A stretch of DNA of 64,000 nucleotides, taken from contig CAVPWE010000007.1 in NCBI GenBank assembly GCA_963709485.1, positions 310,001 through 374,000 of the forward strand, written 5' to 3'. The stretch's first letter is position 1. Each line of letters opens with the position of its first letter. The stretch is from JAXDBM01 sp963709485 (lineage in GTDB: Bacteria > Desulfobacterota > Syntrophia > Syntrophales > Fen-1087). This document shows, one piece after another, positions 1-8,138 of the stretch. Under the pieces are notes generated by a model, which did no database searches, was not told the origin of the DNA, and worked only from the letters and a program-made list of their open reading frames with translations. A program made the translations under genes and the position numbers.

Positions 1-1
1 T

Positions 2-949
2 TATTTCGGGCAGCGGGGGGCGCAAAAGGGCGAGACCTACTATTCCGGCACCATTGAGGCAACGCAGGCCAATCTGGCCTTTCAGGTCGCGGGCCGCGTC
101 CAAACGGTGCTGGTCCGTGAAGGGCAGGCCGTAAACCGGGACCAGGTCCTCGCCGAAATCGACCCTTCCGAATTCCAATCCCGGATCGCGCAGGCGCAGG
201 CCAATCTCGAAAAGGCCCTGCGGAACCGGCAGCAACTGGAAACCATGCTGGACGTCTACACCCGGACGCTGCCGGCGGAAGTGGCCCGGGCCGAGGCCGG
301 CGTCGCCTCGGCGCGCTATGCCATGGAGGACGCCCGGAAAAACAGCCTTCGCTACGATCATCTCTTCAAAAAGGACGTGGTGTCGGAGAAAGAGCGGGAC
401 CAGATGAAGCTCGGCCACGACACCGCAACCGCACGGCTGGCCGAGGGGGAAGCCCTTCTCCGCGTGGCACGGAGCAATCTGCAAAAGATCGACGCCACCC
501 GGCAGGAGATCGCGGCGGCCCGTTCGCAGGAGGCCGCCGCCAGAGCGGCGCTGGACCAGGCGGATATCCAGATGGGCCACACGCGGCTCAGAGCGCCGAT
601 CAGCGGCATCATCACCGGCCGCAATGTCGAACCGGGGGAGGTGGTGAACTCGGGCCGGGAGGTATTGAGCCTCGCCGATCTCTCCGTGGTGGACCTGAAG
701 ATATTCATCGAGGAAACGGCCATCGGCAGGGTCAAACCCGGCCAGAAAGTCGACGTCAAGGTGGATACCTTTCCGCAAAAAGTCTATGCGGGAGAGGTCT
801 CGTTCATCTCCCCGGAAGGCGAGTTCACGCCGAAGATCATCCAGACCAAGAAGGAGCGGGTCAAACTGGTCTATCTGGTGAAGGTTTCCGTTCCGAACCC
901 GAGTCTCGAGCTGAAGTCGGGGATGCCCGCCGATGCCTGGCTGCGATAG
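2..949 (+). CDS. HlyD/YbhG-family periplasmic adaptor subunit, 5' end missing
   Basis: Membrane fusion (adaptor) protein that links an inner-membrane ABC exporter to an outer-membrane channel. The open frame is already running at base 2, so the N-terminal membrane anchor lies outside the window; a GTG at 107 is internal. The first visible residues (YSGTIEATQANLAFQVAGRV) are the barrel/lipoyl half typical of HlyD proteins, followed by a long Ala/Gln/Arg-rich coiled-coil hairpin, the second lipoyl half (RLRAPISGIITGRNVEPGEV) and a beta-barrel domain. The stop overlaps the next ATPase gene by 17 bases. The gene order adaptor-ATPase-ATPase-permease-permease matches the E. coli ybhGFSR drug/cation exporter. 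The family is clear; the exported substrate is unknown. Confidence 0.9.
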   Translation, partial: YFGQRGAQKGETYYSGTIEATQANLAFQVAGRVQTVLVREGQAVNRDQVLAEIDPSEFQSRIAQAQANLEKALRNRQQLETMLDVYTRTLPAEVARAEAGVASARYAMEDARKNSLRYDHLFKKDVVSEKERDQMKLGHDTATARLAEGEALLRVARSNLQKIDATRQEIAAARSQEAAARAALDQADIQMGHTRLRAPISGIITGRNVEPGEVVNSGREVLSLADLSVVDLKIFIEETAIGRVKPGQKVDVKVDTFPQKVYAGEVSFISPEGEFTPKIIQTKKERVKLVYLVKVSVPNPSLELKSGMPADAWLR

Positions 950-1697
950 CCCCTTCGTTCAGGTCGACCGGGTGTCCATGCAATTCGGTCCGGCCGAAGC
1001 GGTCTGTGAGGTTGACTTCAGCGTTCCGCGGGGCACCCTCTTCGGCCTCGTCGGCTCCGACGGCGCCGGCAAATCCACGCTGCTGCGGATGATCGCCACG
1101 ATGATCCGGCCGACATCGGGAACGATCCGGATCGACGGCCTCGACACCGTGTCCGGGAAAAAGCAGGTCAAGGAACGGATCGGCTACATGCCCCAGCGCT
1201 TCGGCCTCTACCAGGACCTTACGGTCGGCGAAAACATCGATTTCTTCATGGATATTTACGGCATCCGCGGCGCCGAAAGGAGAAGACGGCGGGAACGGTA
1301 CCTCGGCTTTTCAAACCTGCTGCCCTTTTTGAACCGCCAGGCGGGCAACCTTTCCGGCGGGATGAAGCAGAAGCTGGGGCTGGCCTGCGTCCTGGTCCAT
1401 GAACCGCTGATGCTCATCCTGGACGAACCCACCAACGGCGTCGACCCGGTTTCCCGTGCGGAATTCTGGGACATCCTGGGCGAGATGCGGCGGGACGGAA
1501 TGACCATTCTCGTCTCCACGGCCTATCTGGATGAAGGAGAGAAATGCGATGCCGTCGGCCTCATGCACCGGTCCCGGCTGCTGGCCGTCGCCCCGCCGGC
1601 CGAGGTCCAATCCGGTTTCCCGTCCCTGGAGGACGCCTTCGTCGCCCGCATCCAGGAAGCCGACAAGGAGCTGGCTGATGACACCTTCAAGCGATGA
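933..1697 (+). CDS. ABC exporter ATP-binding protein, first NBD (YbhF N-half-like)
   Basis: Nucleotide-binding subunit of 254 residues. Walker A is GSDGAGKST (about residues 42-50), the signature is LSGGMKQK and Walker B is LMLILDEPT. The H-loop position reads VSTAYLDEG, where the family usually has a histidine (TTHYMDEA), so the switch histidine seems to be lost. In YbhF this domain is fused to a second NBD; here the two are separate, overlapping genes (20 bases shared with the next). ATG 933 was chosen because the protein then begins just before the usual first beta strand. With the next gene it probably forms an asymmetric heterodimer. Confidence 0.9.
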   Translation: MPGCDSPFVQVDRVSMQFGPAEAVCEVDFSVPRGTLFGLVGSDGAGKSTLLRMIATMIRPTSGTIRIDGLDTVSGKKQVKERIGYMPQRFGLYQDLTVGENIDFFMDIYGIRGAERRRRRERYLGFSNLLPFLNRQAGNLSGGMKQKLGLACVLVHEPLMLILDEPTNGVDPVSRAEFWDILGEMRRDGMTILVSTAYLDEGEKCDAVGLMHRSRLLAVAPPAEVQSGFPSLEDAFVARIQEADKELADDTFKR

Positions 1698-2469
1698 CGT
1701 CATCCGCGTCAGCGGGCTGGAGAAGCGGTTCGGTCCGTTCGTTGCGGTGGACCGGATCTCCTTTTCCGTGAAGAAGGGGGAGATTTTCGGCTTCCTGGGC
1801 TCCAACGGCTCCGGCAAGTCCACGACCATCCGCATGCTCTGCGGGATCATCACGCCGACCGCCGGCGAGGGGGTCGTGGCGGGTCACGATCTTCTCCGCG
1901 AGCCCGAGGCGATCAAGCAGTCCATCGGCTACATGTCCCAGAAGTTTTCCCTCTATGAAGATCTGAATCCCTACGAGAACCTGAGGTTCTATCTCGGCAT
2001 TTACACGGTGCCGCAGGACCGGTGGGAAGAACGGATTTCCTGGGTGCTGGACATGACCCGGCTGCGGGATGTCCGCCACCGGCTCACACGGGAACTCCCG
2101 CCGGGATGGCGGCAGCGGCTTGCCCTCGGCTGCGCCCTTCTGCACCGGCCGGACATCCTTTTTCTGGATGAGCCCACCTCCGGGGTCGATCCCATCACCC
2201 GACGGAACTTCTGGCGCTTTATCGGCGAGCTCGCCGCGGAAGGCATCACCGTGTTCGTCACGACGCATTACATGGATGAGGCTCGCCACTGCAGCCGGAT
2301 CGTCATGATCAACGAGGGAAGGATCGTTGCGACGGGAAGTCCGGCGGACATCGTCCGCCAGGCCTGCCCGGAAAACCCGGATGCCGATCTGAACGACGCT
2401 TTTGTCGCACTCATGACCGGAAGGGCGTGCGGAATCAATCACCCGACCGGAGGCGGACAAGCCCATTGA
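1678..2469 (+). CDS. ABC exporter ATP-binding protein, second NBD (YbhF C-half-like)
   Basis: Second ATPase of the exporter, 263 residues when started at ATG 1678, which overlaps the upstream gene by 20 bases; the same frame is open further upstream but that part has no similarity to ABC proteins. Walker A is GSNGSGKST, Walker B is DILFLDEPTSGVDP and the H-loop is intact (TTHYMDEA). The signature motif is degenerate: LPPGWRQR instead of LSGGxxQR. Paired with the first NBD, which has a good signature but lacks the H-loop histidine, one composite ATP site would be consensus and the other degenerate. This is inferred from motifs only. Confidence 0.9.
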   Translation: MTPSSDDVIRVSGLEKRFGPFVAVDRISFSVKKGEIFGFLGSNGSGKSTTIRMLCGIITPTAGEGVVAGHDLLREPEAIKQSIGYMSQKFSLYEDLNPYENLRFYLGIYTVPQDRWEERISWVLDMTRLRDVRHRLTRELPPGWRQRLALGCALLHRPDILFLDEPTSGVDPITRRNFWRFIGELAAEGITVFVTTHYMDEARHCSRIVMINEGRIVATGSPADIVRQACPENPDADLNDAFVALMTGRACGINHPTGGGQAH

Positions 2470-3599
2470 ATCCGAGAAAAATTCAGGCCATCGCACGCAA
2501 GGAGATTTACCATCTGATCCGGGACCCCCGCAGCCTCTACCTGGCCTTTGCCATCCCGCTGCTGCTCATCCTGCTGTTCGGCTACGCGCTGAGCCTGGAC
2601 GTGGACAACATCCCGACGGTGGTGGTGGATCAGGACAAGACGGACCTGAGCCGCGATTTCATCCGCCGCCTGGAAGCCTCATCCTACTTCACGGTGACCG
2701 CCCACCTGCCCGACGGCCGGGCCGTTGCGGAGACGCTCGACCACGGCCGGGCCACGCTCGCCGTCATCATCCCCCCGGACTGGACCGAAAACATCCGGGC
2801 GGACCGGGAGGCGCAGATGCAAATCCTGCTGGACGGCAGCGATCCGAATTTCACCGGCATCGCCCGCGGGTACGTCAATGCTTTCATCGAGCGTTACAAC
2901 CGGGAAATGCTGGCCGGATTCCTCCGCCGCCAAGGCATGGAACAAATCGACCCCCCCGTGGAGGGTCGCATCCGGGTCTGGTTCAACGAGGACCTGGAGA
3001 GCCGGAACTTCATCATCCCCGGCATCGTAGCCATCATCATCATGATCGTCGGCGCCATGCTGACTTCGCTGGTCATCGCGCGGGAATACGAAAACGGGAC
3101 CATGGAGACGATCCGGTCGCTGCCCGTCACGGGAAATGAACTCCTGATCGGCAAGGCGATCCCCTACTTCTTCATCGCCTTGGCGGACGTGCTGATCGCC
3201 GTGCTCATGGGGCAGGTTCTCTTCGGCGTCGTCATGAAAGCCGGCTTCTGGCTCATGATCCTGGCTTCGTCCGTCTATATTCTCGTCGCGCTGATGCTGG
3301 GCCTTCTGATTTCCATTGCCACGAAATCGCAGCTCGTGGCCAACCAGGCGGCCGTCCTGATCACCTACCTCCCTTCGCTGCTCCTCTCCAACTTCGTATT
3401 TCCGGTGGTCAACATGCCCCTGGCGCTGCAGTTGCTGACGAACATCGTGCCGGCAACCTATTACATCGAGATCCTGAACGGCATCTACCTCAAGAACCTC
3501 ACCCTGGCCCAGATGTGGCCGAATTATCTGGTTCTGACCGGGATGTTCCTGCTGCTGGCCCTGCTGAACGTCGCCGCCCTGCGCCGGGAGGGTCTCTGA
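2466..3599 (+). CDS. ABC-2 type permease (YbhS/YbhR family)
   Basis: Inner-membrane subunit of the exporter. It has an N-terminal membrane segment (about residues 18-37), a large periplasmic domain, then five membrane segments in the C-terminal half, the usual ABC-2 permease plan. I start it at TTG 2466, which overlaps the stop of the preceding ATPase (TTGA) and has GGAGG at 2450-2454 about 11 bases upstream; the protein then begins MNPRKIQAIARKEIYHLIRD, as is usual for the family. A GTG at 2427 in the same frame would add 13 residues. It is followed after one base by its paralogue. Confidence 0.88.
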   Translation: MNPRKIQAIARKEIYHLIRDPRSLYLAFAIPLLLILLFGYALSLDVDNIPTVVVDQDKTDLSRDFIRRLEASSYFTVTAHLPDGRAVAETLDHGRATLAVIIPPDWTENIRADREAQMQILLDGSDPNFTGIARGYVNAFIERYNREMLAGFLRRQGMEQIDPPVEGRIRVWFNEDLESRNFIIPGIVAIIIMIVGAMLTSLVIAREYENGTMETIRSLPVTGNELLIGKAIPYFFIALADVLIAVLMGQVLFGVVMKAGFWLMILASSVYILVALMLGLLISIATKSQLVANQAAVLITYLPSLLLSNFVFPVVNMPLALQLLTNIVPATYYIEILNGIYLKNLTLAQMWPNYLVLTGMFLLLALLNVAALRREGL

Positions 3600-3600
3600 G

Positions 3601-4722
3601 ATGAACTGGCTGCGGATCCGCGAACTGGTGCGAAAGGAATTCATTCAGCTCTTCCGGGACAAGAAAAACAGGCCCATCCTGATCATCGCGCCCATCATCC
3701 AGCTTCTCGTTTTCGGTTACGTGGTCAATTACGACATCCGGGACATCCGCGTTGCCCTGCTGGACCAGTCCCGCACGCGGGAGAGCCGGATGCTCGTCGA
3801 TGCCTTTCAGGCCAACGGGATCTTCCGGATCACCCATCATGCCGCCGATCCGAGGGAACCGGAACGGCTCCTTCTCCGGGGGAAGGTCGACCTGGCCGTC
3901 AAGGTGGGACCCGATTATGGCGAAAGAATCCGCCGGGGGGACACGGCCGGCATCCAGATCCTGGCCGACGGCAGCATGAGCAACATGGCCTCCATCCGGA
4001 TTGCCTACACCGTCTCCGTCCTGGACCGGCTGAACCGCCAGATCATGCGGGAGCTCTATCCGCAGCGCATGGACTACGGCAGGGCCGATGCCCGAATCCG
4101 CGCCTGGTACAACCCGAATCTGGACAGCCAGAATTTCTTCGTCCCCGGCATCGTGGCTTTCCTGATCATGCTCATTTCGCTTCTCTTCACCTCCATGGCC
4201 ATCATCAAGGAAAAGGAGGCAGGGACCATGGAGCAGCTGATCGTGACGCCCCTGAGGCCCGTGGAACTCATCGTGGGCAAGACCATCCCCTACATTCTCA
4301 TCTCCCTGGGCCAGATGATCATGGTCACCTCCCTGGCGATCTTCTGGTTCGAAGTTCCCCTGGAGGGCAGCGCCGCCCTGCTCTTTCTGGCTGCCTGTCT
4401 GTTCCTTCTCAGCACGCTGGGGATCGGGCTTTTCATCTCCACCATCTCATCGACCCAGCAGCAGGCCATGATGACCACCTTCTTCTTCATCCTGCCCTTC
4501 TTCATGCTCAGCGGCTTTGTCTTCCCCATTGCGAATATGCCCGAGGCTGTTCAATGGTTGACTTATCTGAATCCTTTGCGGTACTTTCTCGTCATCATTC
4601 GCGGCATTTTTCTCAAAGGGGTGGGCATGAACGTGCTCTGGCCCCAGTACGTCAGCCTGATGGTCCTGGGCCTGGCCGTTTTTGCCGGGGCCATCGGGAG
4701 ATTCCGGAAGCGGCTGGATTAA
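3601..4722 (+). CDS. ABC-2 type permease, second subunit
   Basis: Second permease, 373 residues, same family and architecture as the preceding gene: N-terminal membrane helix after MNWLRIRELVRKEFIQLFRD, periplasmic domain of about 130 residues, and five C-terminal membrane segments (FFVPGIVAFLIMLISLLFTS and following). The characteristic segment KEKEAGTMEQLIVTPLRPVE lies between helices. It starts one base after the stop of the first permease, so translation is probably coupled. The two permeases would form the heterodimeric membrane part of the exporter. Confidence 0.9.
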   Translation: MNWLRIRELVRKEFIQLFRDKKNRPILIIAPIIQLLVFGYVVNYDIRDIRVALLDQSRTRESRMLVDAFQANGIFRITHHAADPREPERLLLRGKVDLAVKVGPDYGERIRRGDTAGIQILADGSMSNMASIRIAYTVSVLDRLNRQIMRELYPQRMDYGRADARIRAWYNPNLDSQNFFVPGIVAFLIMLISLLFTSMAIIKEKEAGTMEQLIVTPLRPVELIVGKTIPYILISLGQMIMVTSLAIFWFEVPLEGSAALLFLAACLFLLSTLGIGLFISTISSTQQQAMMTTFFFILPFFMLSGFVFPIANMPEAVQWLTYLNPLRYFLVIIRGIFLKGVGMNVLWPQYVSLMVLGLAVFAGAIGRFRKRLD

Positions 4723-4763
4723 GAAGCGGTTTTCTGGTAAAAACCGGTGCCAGGGGGTCCATC

Positions 4764-5777
4764 GTGCTGAAAATCATCCAGGATGAACAGACCATCCGGA
4801 GGTGCCAGCGGCAGTTCGTCAAGAGCTTCCGGCCCTTTGCGGACGAAAAGATCCCGGTTTCTCTCGGCCACCCGGGAGCGAGCGTGAAAGCCCGCGTGTT
4901 CTGGTCGGGCCGGCTCGGGATCTGGTTCCTCTCCAGGAAAACGGAGGAAGGCCGCTACTGGAACGCCTTCGGCACCGGTCAGCCGAAACCCAACGCCACC
5001 ATCCCGATCACCTGTGAAATCAATTTCCCCGTGCAGGGCGTGGACCGTCGCATGGGCGGCGCCCTGGCAAGGGACTTCACCGGGCGGGCCTTCGTGGTCC
5101 ACCGCGGCAAACTCGGCGGCAGCCGGAAAGGGGTCGGGAAGTCCCTCTTTGCGGATCATTACCGGGGGGTCTGGGACATCCTGGAGGAGGGCGATGCGGA
5201 AACGCCCGTCGCCGTGATCGGCGCCCTGCAGTCACCCCGTCTGGTCCGGCAGGTGACCCAGTTTATCCATAAGGTGGACAGGATAAAGGAAATCGCCTCG
5301 GCGCGGTCCCCGCAGATGGAAATGCCCTTCCATCAGATCGAATTCCGGGAAACCCGGGTGGGGGAAAGGTACTGCGACATCGAGAACGACAAGGGCGCCG
5401 AGTGTGACCACGGACTGGTTGTCGGTGATTTGTCGGAATCTCTGAAACGTCAGGGATTCAGGGTTGGAAATGACGACTTTCACGACCTGTTCATCACCAA
5501 TGACCGGAAAGACATCACGACCGTCTTCCAGATCAAGACCCTCGGCTCCCCGGCCAGTCTCTATGCCGGGGCGACCCGGCTCCTGCTCAACAGCCTCAGG
5601 CTGTCGCAACCCCTGCGTCTGGTCCTGGTCCTTCCGGAGAAGCCCGACGCGGCGGTCGAGGAGAAGCTGAAAAAGCTCCGCATCGACGCCATCACGTATG
5701 AATGGAAGGGCGATCAGGCCTGGTTCCCGGGGCTGAAGCCCCTGCTTGCCCCGGTTCAGCAGGCGGGTCCCGCATGA
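4764..5777 (+). CDS. Uncharacterised protein with a PD-(D/E)xK nuclease-like C-terminal domain
   Basis: 337 residues from GTG 4764, with AGGGGG at 4752-4757 as a likely ribosome site; the frame is open further upstream but runs back into the permease gene. I do not recognise the N-terminal 200 residues, which contain no membrane segment. From about residue 195 there is a pattern seen in restriction-endonuclease-fold proteins: HDLFITNDRKDITTVFQIKT, then SLYAGATRLLLNS and RLVLVLPEKP. In relatives the second motif is usually ExK and the helix carries GQL; here they are QIK and GATRL, so activity is uncertain. It overlaps rnhA by ATGA, which hints at a nucleic-acid role. Confidence 0.55.
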   Translation: MLKIIQDEQTIRRCQRQFVKSFRPFADEKIPVSLGHPGASVKARVFWSGRLGIWFLSRKTEEGRYWNAFGTGQPKPNATIPITCEINFPVQGVDRRMGGALARDFTGRAFVVHRGKLGGSRKGVGKSLFADHYRGVWDILEEGDAETPVAVIGALQSPRLVRQVTQFIHKVDRIKEIASARSPQMEMPFHQIEFRETRVGERYCDIENDKGAECDHGLVVGDLSESLKRQGFRVGNDDFHDLFITNDRKDITTVFQIKTLGSPASLYAGATRLLLNSLRLSQPLRLVLVLPEKPDAAVEEKLKKLRIDAITYEWKGDQAWFPGLKPLLAPVQQAGPA

Positions 5778-6277
5778 CGGGAGAGACGAAAGCGGTGACC
5801 CTCTACACCGACGGCGGCGCCCTCGGAAACCCCGGCCCCGGCGGATTCGGAGCCGTCCTGATTTACCGGGGACACCGGAGGGAGCTGTCCGGAGGATTCC
5901 GGCTGACCACCAACAACCGCATGGAGATCATGGCGGCCATCGCAGGGCTCCGCGCGCTCAGGGGACGCTGCATCGTCACCGTTTATACGGATTCCCAGTA
6001 CCTGGCAAACGCCATGACCAGGGGCTGGGCAAAGCGCTGGCGGGCCGGCGGCTGGAAGCGGAACAAAACCGACCGGGCCCTCAATCCCGATCTCTGGCAG
6101 CAACTGCTGGATCTCTGCGACCGGCATGCCGTCACTTTTTCATGGGTGCGGGGGCACGCCGGAACGGTGGAAAACGAGCGGTGCGACCAGCTCTCCCGCC
6201 AGGCGGCGCAGGAACCGGACCTGCCGCCGGACAGCGGTTACGAGGCAGCCCTTGCAGCGACGAAGAGCAGGAATTGA
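5774..6277 (+). CDS. rnhA: Ribonuclease HI
   Basis: Cleaves the RNA strand of RNA-DNA hybrids, for example at R-loops and Okazaki primers. The 167-residue product has all catalytic positions: Asp in LYTDGGALGNPGPGG (about residue 14), Glu in NNRMEIMAAI, Asp in VYTDSQYL, and His/Asp in RGHAGTVENERCDQLS. Start ATG 5774 overlaps the stop of the upstream gene (ATGA). The length is close to the usual 150-165 residues, with a short C-terminal tail. Confidence 0.95.
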   Translation: MTGETKAVTLYTDGGALGNPGPGGFGAVLIYRGHRRELSGGFRLTTNNRMEIMAAIAGLRALRGRCIVTVYTDSQYLANAMTRGWAKRWRAGGWKRNKTDRALNPDLWQQLLDLCDRHAVTFSWVRGHAGTVENERCDQLSRQAAQEPDLPPDSGYEAALAATKSRN

Positions 6278-6301
6278 GAAAAACGACGGAGGTCCATTGA
6301 G

Positions 6302-6694
6302 ATGAATCTTGACGATTACTTCAAGGAAGCGAAAGGGCTGGGCATTCTGGCCACGGCCGACGGAGAGGGCAGGGTGAACGCCGCCGTTTACGGCCGGCCT
6401 CATTTCATCGACGGGAGAGGGATCGCCTTCATCATGCAGGACCGTCTGTCCCACCGGAATCTCCAGTCCAACCCCCACGCGGTTTACCTGTTCAAGGAGG
6501 ACGGGGGAAAATACGTCGGGAAACGCCTCTATCTCACCAAAACCGGAGAGGAAAAAGACAGTCCGCTGATCGCGGAGCTGAAGCGCCACAAGAATCGCGA
6601 AGCGGATGCCGCCGCTTCCGCGGCAACGCGGTTTCTGGTCCATTTCCGCATCGACCGGGTCCTGCCCCTGATCGGCGCGGGCGGGAAGACGTAG
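6302..6694 (+). CDS. Pyridoxamine 5'-phosphate oxidase-like flavin-binding protein
   Basis: 130-residue single-domain protein of the split-barrel flavin-binding superfamily. The pattern MNLDDYFKEAKGLGILATAD, then NAAVYGRPHFID and HRNLQSNPHAVYLFKEDG is that of small PNPOx-like proteins that bind FMN, FAD or heme; the substrate cannot be told. It lies 24 bases after rnhA, with GGAGG about 12 bases before the ATG, and ends about 90 bases before the tetR operator. Confidence 0.75.
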   Translation: MNLDDYFKEAKGLGILATADGEGRVNAAVYGRPHFIDGRGIAFIMQDRLSHRNLQSNPHAVYLFKEDGGKYVGKRLYLTKTGEEKDSPLIAELKRHKNREADAAASAATRFLVHFRIDRVLPLIGAGGKT

Positions 6695-6783
6695 CGTTTT
6701 CCGACCCGGGAGCCCCCGCGCTCCGCTCGCATTCACCGCCGGAAACCGAACTTCCCCCATCCCGAAAACCGTTTTCCGGAAAA

Positions 6784-6805
6784 ATTGATTGACAAGTCAA
6801 TCAAT
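6784..6805. promoter_or_regulatory. Palindromic operator with embedded -35 hexamer, upstream of tetR
   Basis: TTGATTGACAAGTCAATCAA (6785-6804) is an inverted repeat with 9-base arms and AA between them; the flanking A/T pair extends it to 22 bases. TTGACA at 6789-6794 could serve as a -35 element, and TTATCG at 6811-6816 is a poor -10 candidate, so a repressor bound here would block RNA polymerase. The same core recurs at 27491-27520 before catabolic module B. Placement directly in front of a tetR gene suggests autoregulation. Confidence 0.75.
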
Positions 6806-6824
6806 AGCTGTTATCGGATACGGC

Positions 6825-7424
6825 ATGGACAGAACAGACCGGGAAAAAATCATTATCGAGGCTGCCCTGAAGGTCTTCAGCACCAAGGGCTACGCCAGCA
6901 CGCGCATGGCCGATATCGCCAAAGAGGCCGACATGTCCTACGGGCTGGTTTACCACTACTTTGAAAACAAGGAAAAACTCTTTGATGCCATCGTGGAGGA
7001 CTGGTGGACGGGTTACTACGGCGAACTGGAGGTGCTGAGAAAGAGTGACCTGACCACGGAAGAAAAGCTGGTCAAGATCATCCGCTACATCCTGAAGGTC
7101 TATGAAAACAAACCCAGCCAGATCTCCATTTACGTCACTGAAGTTTCCCGGGGCTTCGTTTATCATGCCGATTCCAAGGGAAAGGACAAATTCAACAAAC
7201 TGTTTTCCCTCTGCCAGGACATCATGCTGGACGGACAGCAGCAGGGAATCCTGCGGAAGGACATTCGTGCCAATTATCTGACCTACCTTTTTCTCGGGTC
7301 GATCGACACTTTCCTGTCCGTAATGATCCTCGGAAATGAAAAGCTGAACGAAGCGAGGCAGAAGCGGTTCACCGAAGGGATCATCAACGTTTTCCTGCAC
7401 GGCGCCATGGCAAAAACCGTTTAG
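6825..7424 (+). CDS. TetR/AcrR-family transcriptional regulator
   Basis: 199-residue repressor-type protein. Residues 4-50 form the TetR helix-turn-helix domain (IIIEAALKVFSTKGYASTRM, then the recognition helix in MSYGLVYHYFENKEKLFDAI). The C-terminal domain resembles regulators of fatty-acid metabolism such as FadR/YsiA, but the ligand, probably an acyl-CoA, is inferred. I chose ATG 6825; an in-frame TTG at 6789 lies inside the operator. No Shine-Dalgarno sequence precedes ATG 6825, and the predicted transcript would start just before it, so the message may be nearly leaderless. The PHP gene follows after 9 bases. Confidence 0.9.
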   Translation: MDRTDREKIIIEAALKVFSTKGYASTRMADIAKEADMSYGLVYHYFENKEKLFDAIVEDWWTGYYGELEVLRKSDLTTEEKLVKIIRYILKVYENKPSQISIYVTEVSRGFVYHADSKGKDKFNKLFSLCQDIMLDGQQQGILRKDIRANYLTYLFLGSIDTFLSVMILGNEKLNEARQKRFTEGIINVFLHGAMAKTV

Positions 7425-7433
7425 AGGCTGATC

Positions 7434-8033
7434 ATGATTCTGAAAGGCCAGCTTCACACCCACACGACCTGCTCGGACGGCACCATGACCCCCCAGGAGG
7501 TGGCCGATGCCTACGCCTCCCTGGGCTTCGACTTCCTCGCCTTCACGGATCACGATCACCTTCTGAAGCCCGCCTATGCGGAAATGATCCGGCAGGTGAA
7601 GTCGAACCTGATCCTCTTTTTCGGAATCGAACTGACCGTTCTCTGCAGCAGGGGATATGTACACGTCAACCGGATCGAAGGGGACCATGAGGTTCTTCAC
7701 ATTTTCAATCACCCCGCGGATTATGACCTCCCCGTGAAAAAGACCATCGGTTGCATGGAGGAAGTGGCCGTCCAATATCCCCTGGACGCCATGGAGGTGA
7801 CCCATCACGGATTTTACAGCCCCCAGTTCGATATCGCCGACATCCGCTGCCCCAAGGTGGCCGCGGACGATTCCCACGACCGCCTGGCCTGCGGGCGGGG
7901 ATGGGTGGAGGTGGAGAGCGAAAGAAACCGGGATGCCATCATCGCGGCCATTCGCGGCGGCAACTTTCAGAATGGTTTCGCGGGGGGGTTTTACCGGAAA
8001 CAGTCCGGCGCGAACCGGATGCAATTGGCGTAA
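7434..8033 (+). CDS. PHP-domain metal-dependent hydrolase
   Basis: 199-residue single-domain protein of the polymerase/histidinol phosphatase superfamily. Metal-binding motifs are GQLHTHTTCSDG near the N-terminus, FTDHDH (about residues 38-43), a glutamate in FFGIELTV, HIFNHPAD, and DDSHD near the C-terminus. Such proteins hydrolyse phosphoesters, for example nucleoside 3',5'-bisphosphates or histidinol phosphate; the substrate here is unknown. It sits 9 bases after tetR and before a hairpin that may end or attenuate the transcript ahead of the thiolase-like genes. Confidence 0.85.
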   Translation: MILKGQLHTHTTCSDGTMTPQEVADAYASLGFDFLAFTDHDHLLKPAYAEMIRQVKSNLILFFGIELTVLCSRGYVHVNRIEGDHEVLHIFNHPADYDLPVKKTIGCMEEVAVQYPLDAMEVTHHGFYSPQFDIADIRCPKVAADDSHDRLACGRGWVEVESERNRDAIIAAIRGGNFQNGFAGGFYRKQSGANRMQLA

Positions 8034-8064
8034 CCCGTTGGACGGGCATCGCCGGGATTGAGGT

Positions 8065-8096
8065 CCGTTTCCGCGAAGATCGGGAAACGGATTTTA
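8065..8096 (+). terminator. Hairpin with T-rich tail between the PHP gene and module A
   Basis: CCGTTTCC (8065-8072) and GGAAACGG (8083-8090) form an 8-bp stem with a 10-base loop, followed by ATTTTATT. It may be a weak terminator or attenuator that lowers read-through from tetR-PHP into the thiolase-like genes. No copy of the operator was found after it. Confidence 0.45.
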
Positions 8097-8138
8097 TTCC
8101 GCGGTCTGGATAGGACCACTGAAAGGAAGGAGATGTTT

